Below, piece after piece: positions 48,841-60,442 of a stretch of DNA of 64,000 bases. Under the pieces are notes generated by a model. It saw only the letters and a program-made list of their open reading frames with translations, did no database searches and had not been told where the DNA came from. How positions within the stretch are numbered: the stretch's first letter is position 1; each line of letters begins with the position of its first letter. The position numbers and the translations under genes were made by a program. Origin of the DNA: Pseudomonas baetica (GTDB lineage Bacteria; Pseudomonadota; Gammaproteobacteria; Pseudomonadales; Pseudomonadaceae); NCBI RefSeq assembly GCF_002813455.1, contig NZ_PHHE01000001.1, forward strand, positions 3,647,001 to 3,711,000. The letters are read 5' to 3'.

Positions 48841-49119
48841 CGGAGCAAAAGGAACCCGGCAGACCCGAAGGCCTCCCACGCACAACCGCCATGAAACGAT
48901 GTGGCGGTAAATGTAGCCGCCATCATGGTTGTCGTGCGCCTTAAGCTGCTCGGGTCGCCAAACCCGGTGCTGAACATTCAGCATCGGGTGAGCTTAGAAA
49001 CCTGGACTTTTCGGCGCAATCGGACGGCGGTGGTGCAGGTTGTAGGACGTTGCCGGGATGGTTGAAGGGCTGGAGATCAAAAGATCGCAGCCTTCGGCAG
49101 CTCCTACAGGGGGGGCGGA
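48841..49119. other. Hairpin-rich non-coding region
   Basis: No gene. Nested stems: CGCACAACC...GGTTGTCGTGCG (48879-48938) enclosing TGGCGG/CCGCCA (48902-48922); CGGGT-CGCCAA-ACCCG (48951-48966); and CCCGGTGCTGA..TCAGCATCGGG (48963-48987). Further right is a single degenerate REP-like half, GATCGCAGCCTTCGGCAGCT (49083). Before the IS256 insertion this was the region upstream of the Bro-N gene. Confidence 0.55.
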
Positions 49120-49380
49120 TTATTCAGCGGGCGGTGTCAGCTTTGCTTCCATCTCGGCCACTTTCGCTTCGAGGCTTTCGAGGCGAGCGCGAGTGCGGGC
49201 CAGCACGACCATCTGACTATCGAACTCTTCACGGCTGACCAGATCGAGTTTGCTGAAGGCGCTCTGCAGCAGCATCTTGAACTGGCTTTCGATTTCGGCT
49301 TTCGGCAGCGGGGTGTCGCCGCTGAACAGGCGGGAGGCGGTGCCGCTCAGGGCGTCGAGGAAGTCTTTGGGCGCGAGCAT
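49120..49380 (-). CDS. ubiK: Ubiquinone biosynthesis accessory factor UbiK
   Basis: An 86-residue YqiC/BMFP-family protein with an amphipathic N-terminal segment (DFLDALSGTASRLFSGDTPL) and a trimerising C-terminal coiled coil (LARTRARLESLEAKVAEMEA). It assists the Ubi complex and has membrane-fusogenic activity in relatives. Immediate neighbour of comM in other pseudomonads, which dates the 44.7-49.1 kb accessory patch as an insertion. Confidence 0.92.
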   Translation of the reverse strand: MLAPKDFLDALSGTASRLFSGDTPLPKAEIESQFKMLLQSAFSKLDLVSREEFDSQMVVLARTRARLESLEAKVAEMEAKLTPPAE

Positions 49381-49553
49381 GGGAAGTGTCCTGTAAACAA
49401 TGGCCGGCAGTGTATCACGCAGTGTCTATAGTCAATCTCGCAGGCAGGGATGCACGCTTTTCGCGCAGGCGGACGGACGGCGACGCACCGTTGTTGTGCG
49501 TATCCGCGACGCCTTTTGCACGGGAGCGCCTGCGGCAGCGGCCAAGGGATTGA

Positions 49554-50132
<579 letters not shown>

Positions 50133-50169
50133 CGCCGCCACAAACCCCAACGCCCCAGGAGAAAACAAT

Positions 50170-51507
50170 ATGACTCTGCGTAAATTCGCAGGGCTAGGAG
50201 CCCTGTTGTCCATCGTAATGCCAAGCCTTGCAATGGCGGCAGACGAAGTGGCGGCCCCAGTCCTCAATTCCGGCGACACTGCCTGGATGCTCACCTCGAC
50301 AGCCCTCGTGCTGTTCATGACCATCCCGGGCCTGGCGCTGTTCTACGGCGGCATGGTTCGCTCGAAAAACATTCTTTCCGTGATGATGCAGTGCTTCGCC
50401 ATTACCGGTCTGATCAGCATCCTGTGGGTCATTTATGGCTACAGCATTGCGTTCGACACCACCGGCATGGAGCAGGGCGTCGTCAACTTCAACTCGTTCT
50501 TCGGCGGCATGGGCAAGGCGTTCCTCGCCGGTGTCACGCCTTCGAGCGTGACTGGCCCGGCCGCGTTGTTCCCTGAGGCGGTGTTCATCACCTTCCAGAT
50601 GACCTTCGCGATCATCACCCCGGCGCTGATCGTCGGTGCGTTCGCCGAGCGGATGAAGTTCTCCGCGATGCTGATCTTCATGGGCATCTGGTTCACCCTG
50701 GTTTACGCACCGATTGCGCACATGGTCTGGTCCGGCAACGGCGGCCTGATGTGGGACTGGGGCGTGCTCGACTTCGCGGGCGGCACCGTGGTGCACATCA
50801 ACGCCGGTGTGGCCGGTCTGATTGCCTGCCTGGTATTGGGCAAGCGCAAAGGCTTCCCGACCACCCCGATGGCCCCGCACAACCTCGGCTATACCCTGAT
50901 GGGCGCGGCGATGCTGTGGGTCGGCTGGTTCGGCTTCAACGCTGGCTCCGCTGCGGCGGCCAACGGCACTGCCGGTATGGCGATGCTGGTCACTCAGATT
51001 GCTACTGCCGCCGCCGCGCTGGGCTGGATGTTCGCGGAGTGGGTCACCCACGGCAAACCAAGCGCTCTGGGCATCGCCTCGGGTGTGGTTGCCGGTCTGG
51101 TGGCGATCACTCCGGCTGCCGGTACCGTGGGCCCGATGGGCGCACTGGTGATCGGTCTGGCGGCGGGCGTGGTGTGCTTCTTCTGCGCCACCACCCTGAA
51201 ACGCAAACTCGGTTATGACGACTCCCTCGACGCATTTGGCGTACACGGTATCGGCGGTATCCTCGGCGCAATCCTCACCGGTGTGTTCGCTGCACCTGCT
51301 TTGGGTGGTTTCGGCACCGTTACCGATATCGGCGCGCAAGTCTGGATTCAGGTCAAAGGCGTTGGCTTCACGGTGATCTACACCGCGATCGTCACCTTCA
51401 TCATCCTCAAGGTTCTGGACGCCGTCATGGGTCTGCGTGTAACCGAGGAAGAAGAGTCGGTGGGCCTGGATCTGGCACAACACAACGAACGCGGCTACAA
51501 CCTGTAA
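50170..51507 (+). CDS. amtB: Ammonium transporter AmtB
   Basis: A 445-residue Amt/Rh channel with signal peptide (ALLSIVMPSLAMAADEV) and eleven helices. Key pieces: TAWMLTSTALVLFMTIPGLA, the conserved GGTVVHINAGVAGL with a pore-lining His, FGFNAGSA, and AFGVHGIGGILGAILTGVFA with the second His. It imports ammonium and is gated by GlnK from the adjacent gene. The start at 50170 has CCCAGGAGAAAACAAT upstream. Confidence 0.97.
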   Translation: MTLRKFAGLGALLSIVMPSLAMAADEVAAPVLNSGDTAWMLTSTALVLFMTIPGLALFYGGMVRSKNILSVMMQCFAITGLISILWVIYGYSIAFDTTGMEQGVVNFNSFFGGMGKAFLAGVTPSSVTGPAALFPEAVFITFQMTFAIITPALIVGAFAERMKFSAMLIFMGIWFTLVYAPIAHMVWSGNGGLMWDWGVLDFAGGTVVHINAGVAGLIACLVLGKRKGFPTTPMAPHNLGYTLMGAAMLWVGWFGFNAGSAAAANGTAGMAMLVTQIATAAAALGWMFAEWVTHGKPSALGIASGVVAGLVAITPAAGTVGPMGALVIGLAAGVVCFFCATTLKRKLGYDDSLDAFGVHGIGGILGAILTGVFAAPALGGFGTVTDIGAQVWIQVKGVGFTVIYTAIVTFIILKVLDAVMGLRVTEEEESVGLDLAQHNERGYNL

Positions 51508-51518
51508 GTACGCGCACT

Positions 51519-51552
51519 AAAAAACTTGCCCGGTTCGCCGGGCATTTTTTTG
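51519..51552 (+). terminator. Terminator after amtB
   Basis: TTGCCCGG-TTCG-CCGGGCA hairpin followed by TTTTTTT. Confidence 0.9.
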
Positions 51553-51722
51553 TCTGGAATTTGTCATTCAAGACACTGCTGAAAGGATTTTTCGTACGCC
51601 TTTAGTCGCGTTTACGACGGGTGTTTTTCTGCGGGCAATGGCTTACATCATTGCAGGAATATTAGGGCCTTTGTTTTTTCCCAGAGCGCGCTAGAATGCG
51701 CCCCGAACGTGCGGAGAACTGT

Positions 51723-52148
51723 ATGTGGCAACAGACTCTGATAACCCTGCGGGCAAGGCCCCGGGGCTTTCATCTGGTAACGGACGAGTTACTCGCCGGC
51801 CTGCCTGAACTCAAGGCATGTCGGGTCGGTCTGTTGCATTTGTGGCTGCAGCACACCTCGGCATCGTTGACCATCAACGAGAACGCCGATCCGGCGGTCC
51901 GTCGCGACTTCGAACGATTTTTCAATCGTCTGATCCCACAAGGAGCAGACGGCTATGAGCATAACGACGAAGGCCTGGACGACCTCCCGGCGCACTTCAA
52001 GGCCAGCGTGCTTGGCTGCCAGATCAGTCTGCCGGTTTCGGCAGGTCGATTGGCACTGGGTACCTGGCAAGGTGTTTATCTGGGCGAGCACCGTGATCAC
52101 GGCGGTGCTCGTAAAGTCCTCGCCACCTTGCACGGTGAAGGGGCATAG
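51723..52148 (+). CDS. yjbQ: YjbQ/UPF0047 family protein (secondary thiamine-phosphate synthase)
   Basis: A 141-residue protein: [20 protein letters not shown] and the C-terminal [17 protein letters not shown], the two family blocks that form the active site. YjbQ has weak thiamine-phosphate synthase activity in E. coli; the physiological role is open. Start at 51723 (MWQQTLITL). Confidence 0.9.
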   Translation: MWQQTLITLRARPRGFHLVTDELLAGLPELKACRVGLLHLWLQHTSASLTINENADPAVRRDFERFFNRLIPQGADGYEHNDEGLDDLPAHFKASVLGCQISLPVSAGRLALGTWQGVYLGEHRDHGGARKVLATLHGEGA

Positions 52149-52248
52149 CCGCTGGTCAGCAGCGGCGAACGATTTTTTAACGGCGACTTCGACAGTTGCC
52201 AAAGCTGGTCTATAACTAATCTGCTTTTCGCAAGTCATGAGGTAGAAC

Positions 52249-52575
52249 ATGAGCGACGATGATCTGGAAAACGACGACCTCGAAGTAGGCGACGAAGACG
52301 AGGCCGAGGAAGGCCTGGAAGCAGCAGCGGAAGACGTTGCTGACGACGATGGCGGCGAAGATACGCCGGCCCCGGCTGCCAAAGGCAAAGCCAAGGCTGC
52401 GGTGTCGGTAGACGATTTGCCGAGCATTGAAGCCAAGAACAAGGAGCGCGACGCCCTGGCCAAGGCCATGGAAGAGTTCCTGTCGCGCGGCGGCAAGGTG
52501 CAGGAAGTGGAGGCCAATGTGGTCGCCGATCCGCCCAAGAAGCCGGACAACAAGTACGGCAGCCGCCCTATCTGA
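52249..52575 (+). CDS. sutA: Transcriptional regulator SutA
   Basis: A 108-residue protein with a highly acidic, disordered N-terminal tail (MSDDDLENDDLEVGDEDEAE), a short central helix (EAKNKERDALAKAMEEFLSR) and the conserved end NVVADPPKKPDNKYGSRPI. In P. aeruginosa SutA binds RNA polymerase and raises expression of slow-growth genes. RBS GAGGTAGAAC. Neighbour order with amtB and yjbQ agrees. Confidence 0.9.
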   Translation: MSDDDLENDDLEVGDEDEAEEGLEAAAEDVADDDGGEDTPAPAAKGKAKAAVSVDDLPSIEAKNKERDALAKAMEEFLSRGGKVQEVEANVVADPPKKPDNKYGSRPI

Positions 52576-52595
52576 GGCGTGCCGCTTGCTTGCTG

Positions 52596-52625
52596 AAAAA
52601 GCCCGCCGTCGCTGCGGGCTTTTTC
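52596..52625 (+). terminator. Terminator after sutA
   Basis: AAAAAGCCCG-CCGTCGCTG-CGGGCTTTTT hairpin with T-run. Confidence 0.9.
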
Positions 52626-52664
52626 ATGTCTGAAATAAAGCAACTGAAGTAAATGCAATTCCCT

Positions 52665-52755
52665 TGTGGGAGCGAGCCTGCTCGCGAAAGCGGTGGGTCA
52701 GTCAACATCAGTATTGAATGACAGAATGCCTTCGCGAGCAGGCTCGCTCCCACAG
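52665..52755. repeat. REP doublet
   Basis: Inverted TTGTGGGAGCGAGCCTGCTC units about 45 bases apart, in the convergent gap between sutA and the HAD gene. Confidence 0.92.
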
Positions 52756-52766
52756 GGGGTAGTAGA

Positions 52767-53474
52767 TCAGTTCGAGGGGGCATTCCAGCGTGCGAGCACC
52801 GCTGGCAGGTCGCTCAGGCTGCGGATTTCGGCATCCGGTAGGCGATCCGCCTCCCAGACCTTGCCCGCCGGGTTGAACCAGATCGCCCGCATACCCGCTT
52901 GCTGCGCCCCGGCAATGTCATCGCCCGGATGATCACCGATGTGTACGGCGGTTTCGGCCGTGGCGCCACCGCGCTGCAAGGCTTCGTGGAACAACCGGGC
53001 ATCCGGTTTGGCGATGCCGATATCTTCCGCGCACAACGCAAACTTGAAGTAGTCCGCCAGGCCCAATCGACGCACATCGGCATTGCCATTGGTGACTACG
53101 CCAAGCGAGTAGTGATTGGCAAGAGTCTCCAGCACCGGCTCGACTTCAGGGAACACTTCGATCTGATGCCGCGCATGCAGAAACACTTCAAAGCTCTTGT
53201 CCGCCAGTTCCGACGCCTCGTCATGGCTGTAACCAGCCTCTTCCAGCGCATGGAACAACACCCGCCGACGCAACGCGCTGATGCGGTGCTTGAGGCCCGG
53301 CTCATTGGCCAGCACTCGCTCGCGGATTCCCCACAAATGCTCGACCGGCACTGCGCCCAGATTCGGTGCATGTTCGCTCAGCCATTCACGCAAAATCGCT
53401 TCGGCGCTGACGATGACCGGGGCGGTGTCCCACAGGGTGTCGTCGAGGTCGAAGGTGATCAACTGGATGCTCAT
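52767..53474 (-). CDS. HAD-superfamily hydrolase (YjjG/YigB-like)
   Basis: A 235-residue phosphatase of the HAD IA type: motif [14 protein letters not shown] (nucleophile Asp), motif II VVTNGNA, motif III-IV KPDARLF ... [17 protein letters not shown]. Relatives dephosphorylate nucleotides or flavin precursors (YigB makes riboflavin from FMN precursor). Its start overlaps the stop of xerC by four bases, so it is the last gene of that leftward operon. Confidence 0.9.
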   Translation of the reverse strand: MSIQLITFDLDDTLWDTAPVIVSAEAILREWLSEHAPNLGAVPVEHLWGIRERVLANEPGLKHRISALRRRVLFHALEEAGYSHDEASELADKSFEVFLHARHQIEVFPEVEPVLETLANHYSLGVVTNGNADVRRLGLADYFKFALCAEDIGIAKPDARLFHEALQRGGATAETAVHIGDHPGDDIAGAQQAGMRAIWFNPAGKVWEADRLPDAEIRSLSDLPAVLARWNAPSN

Positions 53475-54370
53475 GAATCGTCGCCTTTCATGCGTTTGGC
53501 CCGTGGGTGGGCGCTGTCGTAGACCGCCGCCAGGTGCTGGAAGTCCAGGTGGGTGTAGATCTGCGTGGTCTTGATGTCCGAGTGGCCGAGCAATTCCTGC
53601 ACGGCACGCAGGTCTTGCGAGGACTCCAGCAAGTGGCTGGCGAAGGAGTGGCGCAGCATGTGCGGGTGCAGGTTCTGCCCCAGTTCACGCTCACCGGCCA
53701 GTTTGACCCTTACCTGAATCGCCCGTGGCCCGAGACGCCGACCTTGCTGGCTGACGAATACGGCGTCGTCCGCCGGGTTGGTCATGGCCCGCAGCGGCAG
53801 CCACTGTTCAAGGGCTTCGCGGGCTTTTTTGCCGACCGGCAGCAGGCGGGTCTTGCTGCCCTTGCCGAGCACCTGCACCATGCCGTCGGCCAGATCGAGC
53901 TGATCGAGATTGAGTCCGGTCAGCTCCGACAAGCGCAGGCCGGAGGAGTAGAACAACTCCAGAATCGCCTGATCACGCCGCGCCAGAAAGTCATCCTCGA
54001 CCGCACCTTCAAGCAGTTGCAGTGCGCGGTCGGTATCAAGGGTTTTCGGCAGGCGCCGTTCGCCTTTCGGTGGTGCCAGCCCGGTGGCCGGATCGTGATC
54101 GCAGAGGCCTTCGCGATTGAGATAGTGATAGAGCCCGCGCACTGCCGAGAGCAACCGGGCGAGGCTGCGCGAGGACTGGCCCTGAGCATGCAGGCGGGCG
54201 ATCAGGCTGCGCAGGCGCTGGATGTCCAGCGCGGCCCAACTGCCAATGTTCTGTTTGACGCACCAGCCGAGCACTTTATCGAGGTCGCGGCGGTAGGCCG
54301 ACAGCGTGTGCGGCGACACCTGTCGCTCACTGCGCAAGTGTTCGCAGTAAGCGTCCAGTTGTCGTTCCAT
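53471..54370 (-). CDS. xerC: Site-specific tyrosine recombinase XerC
   Basis: A 299-residue tyrosine recombinase acting with XerD at dif to resolve chromosome dimers. N-terminal core-binding domain ([20 protein letters not shown]); catalytic residues R in [38 protein letters not shown] (H-x-x-R), and the nucleophilic Tyr in [20 protein letters not shown]. It lies two bases after the DUF484 stop. Confidence 0.95.
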   Translation of the reverse strand: MERQLDAYCEHLRSERQVSPHTLSAYRRDLDKVLGWCVKQNIGSWAALDIQRLRSLIARLHAQGQSSRSLARLLSAVRGLYHYLNREGLCDHDPATGLAPPKGERRLPKTLDTDRALQLLEGAVEDDFLARRDQAILELFYSSGLRLSELTGLNLDQLDLADGMVQVLGKGSKTRLLPVGKKAREALEQWLPLRAMTNPADDAVFVSQQGRRLGPRAIQVRVKLAGERELGQNLHPHMLRHSFASHLLESSQDLRAVQELLGHSDIKTTQIYTHLDFQHLAAVYDSAHPRAKRMKGDDS

Positions 54371-54372
54371 GT

Positions 54373-55098
54373 TCAGCGTACCGAGCGCAGGGAGCTGTTG
54401 ACCCGTGGCAGCACGCGGCCCATGACTTCGGCGATATAGCTTAAGAACAGCGTACCGACCGAACTCTTGTAGTGCTGCGGATCACGGCTGGCGATCGCCA
54501 GAATGCCGTGGATGCCTTGATGGCTGACCGCAACCACGGCGGTAGAGCCGATTTGCTTGCGCTGTTCTTCGCCGAAGAGGAAGTCCAGTTCATGCTCGCG
54601 CAGGCTGCCGCTGACGCTTTTGCCTTCGGTGAGCAAGCCGCCGATGGCGACTTGGGCGTCAGCGTGGGTAACCCAGCGACCGACCGGTGCCGGGTTGTCA
54701 CCGAGCAGGATCAGGCTGACAAAAGGCACCTGAAAATCCTGACGCAGACTGTCTTCGACGCTGATCACCACGTCTTCCAGGCTGGAGGCGTCCATCAGGG
54801 CGAGGATCAGGCGACGAGTCTTGTCGAACAGGCGATCGTTGTCGCGGGCGACGTCCATCAAATGCGAGAGGCGGTGACGCATCTCGATGTTGCGGTCGCG
54901 CAGGATAGTCATCTGCCGCTCGACCAGCGAAACGGTGTCACCGCGCTGGTGAGGAATGCGCAAGGCGGGCAGCAGTTCTTCATGCTCGACGAAGAAGTCC
55001 GGATGAGCCTCAAGGTATGCGGCAACCGCTGCCGCCTCCAGGCTTTCGGACGCAGATTCGTCGGACTGTCGGGCGGGTACCTGAGGCTTATCGGTCAT
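54373..55098 (-). CDS. DUF484 family protein
   Basis: A 241-residue GAF-like protein: [41 protein letters not shown], and [15 protein letters not shown] near the end. The family is regularly found between dapF and xerC in gammaproteobacteria; the role is unknown. Start [15 protein letters not shown]. Confidence 0.92.
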   Translation of the reverse strand: MTDKPQVPARQSDESASESLEAAAVAAYLEAHPDFFVEHEELLPALRIPHQRGDTVSLVERQMTILRDRNIEMRHRLSHLMDVARDNDRLFDKTRRLILALMDASSLEDVVISVEDSLRQDFQVPFVSLILLGDNPAPVGRWVTHADAQVAIGGLLTEGKSVSGSLREHELDFLFGEEQRKQIGSTAVVAVSHQGIHGILAIASRDPQHYKSSVGTLFLSYIAEVMGRVLPRVNSSLRSVR

Positions 55099-55111
55099 GG
55101 TTTCTGCTCAC

Positions 55112-55942
55112 TCAAAGACGTACTTGTCCTTCGTATACACGCACTGCCGGGCCGGTCATCAACACCGGTTGGCCAGGGCCTGCCCATTCAATGGACAGAC
55201 GCCCGCCGGGCAGGTCGATCAACAGCGGCGAATCCATCCACCCCTGACTGATGGCCGCAACCGCCGCCGCACAAGCGCCGGTGCCGCAGGCCTGGGTTTC
55301 CCCGGCGCCGCGTTCCCACACGCGCAATTGCGCGCGGTGGCGGTCGATGACCTGGAGGAAACCGACATTGACCCGCGCCGGGAAGCGCGGGTGATGTTCG
55401 ATTTTCGGCCCCAGTTCATGCACTGGGGCGCTGTTGATGTCCTGCACGCGCAGCACGGCGTGTGGGTTGCCCATCGACACGGCAGCCAGTTCGACCGTGG
55501 TGCCGTCGACTTCCAGCTGATAGCTGGTGGCCTGCGCCGGTGCTTCGAACGGAATGTCCGCCGGCACCAGGCGCGGAGCGCCCATGTTCACGCCGATCTG
55601 GCCGTCGTTACGCACGTCCAGTTCGATGATGCCGCCCTTGGTCTCGACGCGAATCTGCCGCTTGGCGGTCAGACGCTTGTCGAGCACGAAACGCGCGAAG
55701 CAGCGTGCACCGTTGCCGCACTGCTCAACTTCGGAACCGTCGGAGTTGAAGATCCGATAACGGAAATCCACCTCCGGGTTGCTCGGCGCTTCGACGATCA
55801 GCAACTGGTCGAAACCGATGCCTGTGTGCCGATCACCCCATTGCTTGGCGTGTTTGGGTTGAATATGCGCGTGCTGGCTGACCAGGTCGAGAACCATGAA
55901 GTCGTTGCCCAGGCCGTGCATTTTGGTAAAACGCAGCAGCAT
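55112..55942 (-). CDS. dapF: Diaminopimelate epimerase
   Basis: A 276-residue two-cysteine racemase converting LL- to meso-diaminopimelate for lysine and peptidoglycan. Catalytic Cys are in [14 protein letters not shown] (about residue 73-86) and [16 protein letters not shown] (about residue 215-230). N-terminus [16 protein letters not shown] is diagnostic. Three bases separate it from lysA. Confidence 0.97.
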   Translation of the reverse strand: MLLRFTKMHGLGNDFMVLDLVSQHAHIQPKHAKQWGDRHTGIGFDQLLIVEAPSNPEVDFRYRIFNSDGSEVEQCGNGARCFARFVLDKRLTAKRQIRVETKGGIIELDVRNDGQIGVNMGAPRLVPADIPFEAPAQATSYQLEVDGTTVELAAVSMGNPHAVLRVQDINSAPVHELGPKIEHHPRFPARVNVGFLQVIDRHRAQLRVWERGAGETQACGTGACAAAVAAISQGWMDSPLLIDLPGGRLSIEWAGPGQPVLMTGPAVRVYEGQVRL

Positions 55943-55945
55943 GGG

Positions 55946-57193
55946 TTACTCCGGCAGCAGGCTTTCGCCGGCAAACAGCTCGGCCACGGTTTCGCGGCGA
56001 CGCACTTCAAAGACCTGATCACCGTCCACCAGCACCTCGGCGGCACGGCCGCGGGTGTTGTAGTTGGAAGCCATCACGAAACCGTAGGCGCCGGCCGAAT
56101 GCACCGCCAGCAAGTCGCCTTCTTCCAGCGCAAGCTCACGGTCCTTGGCGAGGAAGTCGCCGGTTTCGCAGATCGGGCCGACCACGTCGTATTTACGCGC
56201 AGCGGTGTCGCGCGGTTTGACCGCGGTGACGTCCATCCATGCCTGATACAGCGCCGGACGGATCAGGTCGTTCATCGCCGCGTCGACGATGGCGAAATCC
56301 TTGTGTTCGGTGTGCTTGAGGTACTCGACTTGCGTCAGCAGCACGCCAGCGTTGGCGACGATGAAGCGGCCCGGCTCGAACACCAGCGCCAGATCGCGAC
56401 CGTCCAGACGCTCGCGCACGGCTTTGATGTAGTCGGCGGCCAATGGCGGCTCTTCATCGCGATAACGCACACCCAAACCACCACCGAGATCGATGTGGCG
56501 CAGGTGAATGCCGCAATCGCCGAGACGGTCGACCAGATCCAGCAGGCGGTCGAGGGCGTCGATGAACGGCGGTAATGTAGTCAGTTGCGAACCGATGTGG
56601 CAATCGACACCGATCACTTCCAGATTCGGCAGGTGCGCGGCGCGCACGTACACGTCTTCGGCGTCGGCAATGGCGATGCCGAACTTGTTCTCTTTGAGAC
56701 CGGTGGAAATGTACGGGTGGGTGCCAGCATCGACGTCGGGGTTGACGCGCAGCGAGACCGGCGCGCGAACGCCCAGCTCGGCGGCCACCACTTGCAGGCG
56801 CTCCAGCTCGTCGCTGGACTCGACGTTGAAGCAGTGCACGCCGACTTCCAAAGCGCGACGCATGTCATCACGGGTCTTGCCGACACCGGAGAACACGATC
56901 TTGTCGGCGCTGCCGCCAGCGGCCAGCACGCGTTCCAGTTCACCACGGGACACGATGTCGAAACCGGCGCCGAGACGGGCCAGGACATTCAGCACGCCGA
57001 GGTTGGAGTTGGCTTTGACCGCGAAGCAGACCAGATGCGGCATGCCGGCCAGCGCATCGGCGTAGGCCAGATACTGGGCTTGGATGTGCGCGCGCGAGTA
57101 AACATAGGTGGGCGTGCCGAAACGGTCGGCGATGGCGGACAGCGCCACACCTTCCGCGAACAGCTCCCCGCCACGGTAGTTAAAAGCGTCCAT
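55946..57193 (-). CDS. lysA: Diaminopimelate decarboxylase
   Basis: A 415-residue fold-III PLP enzyme making L-lysine from meso-DAP. PLP lysine in VCFAVKANSNLGVLNVLARL; GFDIVSRGELERVLAAG; glycine loop HIDLGGGLGVRY; the substrate Cys in GPICETGDFLAKDREL. Nine bases separate it from the lipoprotein gene upstream, so lptM-lysA-dapF-DUF484-xerC-HAD is one leftward operon. Confidence 0.97.
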   Translation of the reverse strand: MDAFNYRGGELFAEGVALSAIADRFGTPTYVYSRAHIQAQYLAYADALAGMPHLVCFAVKANSNLGVLNVLARLGAGFDIVSRGELERVLAAGGSADKIVFSGVGKTRDDMRRALEVGVHCFNVESSDELERLQVVAAELGVRAPVSLRVNPDVDAGTHPYISTGLKENKFGIAIADAEDVYVRAAHLPNLEVIGVDCHIGSQLTTLPPFIDALDRLLDLVDRLGDCGIHLRHIDLGGGLGVRYRDEEPPLAADYIKAVRERLDGRDLALVFEPGRFIVANAGVLLTQVEYLKHTEHKDFAIVDAAMNDLIRPALYQAWMDVTAVKPRDTAARKYDVVGPICETGDFLAKDRELALEEGDLLAVHSAGAYGFVMASNYNTRGRAAEVLVDGDQVFEVRRRETVAELFAGESLLPE

Positions 57194-57202
57194 GGCGATC
57201 CC

Positions 57203-57376
57203 TTATTGGTAGACGTCGTGCTTGTGTGCTTTGGACGGCTGCTTTTGCGAAGACTGGGCTTGTTCGGCCGGGTCCTGATCGTCATCGGGCAGGTACAGCG
57301 GGCCTTTTTGACCGCAGGCCGAAACAAGGCAGGCAACCGCGACGAGCGCAGCAAGGGAAGAGATCAGGCGCTTCAT
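57203..57376 (-). CDS. lptM: Small lipoprotein LptM/YifL (LppL)
   Basis: A 57-residue lipoprotein: signal [18 protein letters not shown], lipobox LVSAC with the acylated Cys at about 21, then the family motif [10 protein letters not shown] and a polar tail. LptM helps LptD mature in the outer membrane in E. coli. It is the usual head of the lysA cluster opposite cyaY. Confidence 0.92.
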   Translation of the reverse strand: MKRLISSLAALVAVACLVSACGQKGPLYLPDDDQDPAEQAQSSQKQPSKAHKHDVYQ

Positions 57377-57488
57377 GGCGAAATCCTTGAAAATGCGTTA
57401 ATTGCGCCGGAGTATACCGGCCACCCGGCAGCTTGCCTATGTGATGGCCCACCCGTCCGGCGGGGCTCCCGAGAAGCGCATGATTCCC

Positions 57489-57496
57489 TGTGGGAG
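57489..57496 (+). repeat. Left half of a REP sequence cut by an IS110 element
   Basis: CTGTGGGAG breaks off at 57496 and continues as CGAGCCTGCTCGCGA from about 59908-59910, so one REP unit is split by the element. Confidence 0.8.
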
Positions 57497-57519
57497 ATTC
57501 TATGGTTGAGGGGAAGCCC

Positions 57520-58467
57520 TCAACTGACTTTTGTCTGATATTCGCTTTGCCCTTTCAGCAAGGCGAATACCACCCGAGCAAGTTTGCGAGCCAGCATCAC
57601 CAACGCCTGCGTGGTGCTGAAACCCCGTGCTCTCTGGGCTTCGTAAAACCCTTTCCAGGCTATCGTACGGCTAGCCGACATCGCTGCGTTGTGCAAAAGT
57701 CGGCGGGCCTCGGGGTCTCCGCGCTTGGTCAAGCTGCGGCGACCGTCCTTTTGCCCTGATTTCGATACCCGTAAATCCATGCCCAGGAAGGCGATAAACG
57801 CATCCGCGTTGCTAAATTCTCCCCGCTGAAACGCCGTGAGCAGGCGCGCTCCGGTCAGAAATCCAATGCCCTCAACTTTCAGGCAACGCTTCAATTGGCC
57901 GAGCAAACCGGCTTGTTTGAGCTGATCGTTGATCGTCTTTTCGATCATCGTTTCAAGCCGCTGCATGGATTTTATTTGTTCAGCAAAAGCTGCCTTCAAC
58001 AGCGGCTCATTCGACCAGCTCTGCACCAGGCCGACCCTTGCCTGGACCAAAGCCGCGCGGCGGCGGAAAAGGCTCAGGAGCTGGCGGTACAGCGGTGATG
58101 GCGGGGTCCAGGGGTGCAACTCCTCGGCTTCGTTCTTCAGGTAACGGGCCAGCAGCTTGGCGTCCAAGGCGTCGGTTTTGGCGCGGATCTTCACGCCTTC
58201 GCGGTAGTGTTTGAGTTCATAGCCGCCCACCATGTAAATCGTGCAACCGGCCGCATAGGCCAAATCAGCGAATTCCAGGTGGTAGATGTTGGTTGCCTCA
58301 ATGGCAATAGACACGGGGACGAGCAAGGCCTTCAGCCACTGCTTGATGGATGTTTTGGTATTGGGAATCGCTTCAAGCAGATCGCTATCGGCCTGATAAA
58401 TCACCAGTTCATTTTTGGCGACATCCACGCCAACGATCGGATTTGATAGAGCGACTGGCATTGCCAC
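57520..58467 (-). CDS. IS110-family DEDD transposase
   Basis: A 315-residue recombinase: RuvC-like N-terminal DEDD domain (IVGVDVAKNELVIYQ, AIEATNIYHLEFADLAYAAG, KTDALDAKLLARYL) and the C-terminal transposase_20 domain (VEGIGFLTGARLLTAFQRGE, LTKRGDPEARRLLHNAAMSA with the catalytic Ser). GTG at 58467 has GGAGGAAATCCT upstream and is preferred over ATG 58461 or 58497. The gene looks intact. Confidence 0.92.
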   Translation of the reverse strand: MAMPVALSNPIVGVDVAKNELVIYQADSDLLEAIPNTKTSIKQWLKALLVPVSIAIEATNIYHLEFADLAYAAGCTIYMVGGYELKHYREGVKIRAKTDALDAKLLARYLKNEAEELHPWTPPSPLYRQLLSLFRRRAALVQARVGLVQSWSNEPLLKAAFAEQIKSMQRLETMIEKTINDQLKQAGLLGQLKRCLKVEGIGFLTGARLLTAFQRGEFSNADAFIAFLGMDLRVSKSGQKDGRRSLTKRGDPEARRLLHNAAMSASRTIAWKGFYEAQRARGFSTTQALVMLARKLARVVFALLKGQSEYQTKVS

Positions 58468-58555
58468 AGGATTTCCTCCGGGATAAGGTTTGAGCACTTG
58501 AAGGGTTCACCCAGAGGCGCAGGCTTGTTCCTATCGTCGGTCTAGCCTGTAGTGG

Positions 58556-59718
<1,163 letters not shown>

Positions 59719-59907
59719 CAGACACCTCTATCTGGCGAGCATTCTCGCCTAAATGGGTGTCCGGTTTCATTAGACCACTACAGCCAGATGCATTCTTTAT
59801 CGGCGCTTGGGTGAAAGGAGGAGGGGCGAAATCTCCCACGGTCTGTGCTGCGTCAACAGTCAGAATCGAGCCTTGTCCCTCCTCCTCCCTTCAAGTCCTA
59901 CCATACA

Positions 59908-59991
59908 AGCGAGCCTGCTCGCGAATGCGGTGTGTCAGCCAGCAATAGTGTTGAATGTGCCGGCCATTCGCGAGCAGGCTCGCTCCCACAG
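59908..59991. repeat. REP doublet (one unit split by IS110)
   Basis: GCGAGCCTGCTCGCGAATGC and, inverted, ATTCGCGAGCAGGCTCGCTC ending at 59991. The missing outer bases of the first unit lie at 57489-57496. Confidence 0.88.
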
Positions 59992-60105
59992 GGTTCGGCG
60001 TTGTATGGGCCAACGGGTCCTTGGTCGTTAATCTTTGCAATCGGCCGGAAGCGTCCGTATCTTTCGGCGCTTGAGCCTGATCAGACATTTTTTGAGGTTG
60101 CCGCA

Positions 60106-60438
60106 ATGAGTTTGTCCGAAGCCCGTTTCCACGATCTGGTCGATGAAACCCAGGAAAAACTGGAAGACATCTTTGACGAGAGCGACCTGGACATCGATCT
60201 GGAAAGTTCGGCCGGCGTGCTGACCGTCAAGTTCGAAAACGGCTCGCAGCTGATCTTCAGCCGTCAGGAACCATTGCGTCAGCTGTGGCTGGCGGCGGTG
60301 TCCGGTGGTTTCCACTTCGACTACGACGAAGAAAGCGAACGCTGGATGTGCGACAAGAGCGAAGAGCAACTGGGTGAAATGCTCGAGCGCATCGTCAAGC
60401 AACAGGCCGGCGCCGAATTCGATTTCGAAGGTCTGTGA
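60106..60438 (+). CDS. cyaY: Frataxin-like iron donor CyaY
   Basis: A 110-residue frataxin: acidic iron-binding helix (LVDETQEKLEDIFDESDLDI), then the beta-sheet VLTVKFENGSQLIFSRQEPL RQLWLA and FHFDYDEESERWMCDKSEEQ. It regulates iron-sulfur cluster assembly. Start MSLSEARFHDLVDE at 60106. Normally divergent from lptM; here the IS cluster separates them. Confidence 0.95.
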   Translation: MSLSEARFHDLVDETQEKLEDIFDESDLDIDLESSAGVLTVKFENGSQLIFSRQEPLRQLWLAAVSGGFHFDYDEESERWMCDKSEEQLGEMLERIVKQQAGAEFDFEGL

Positions 60439-60442
60439 TTCC

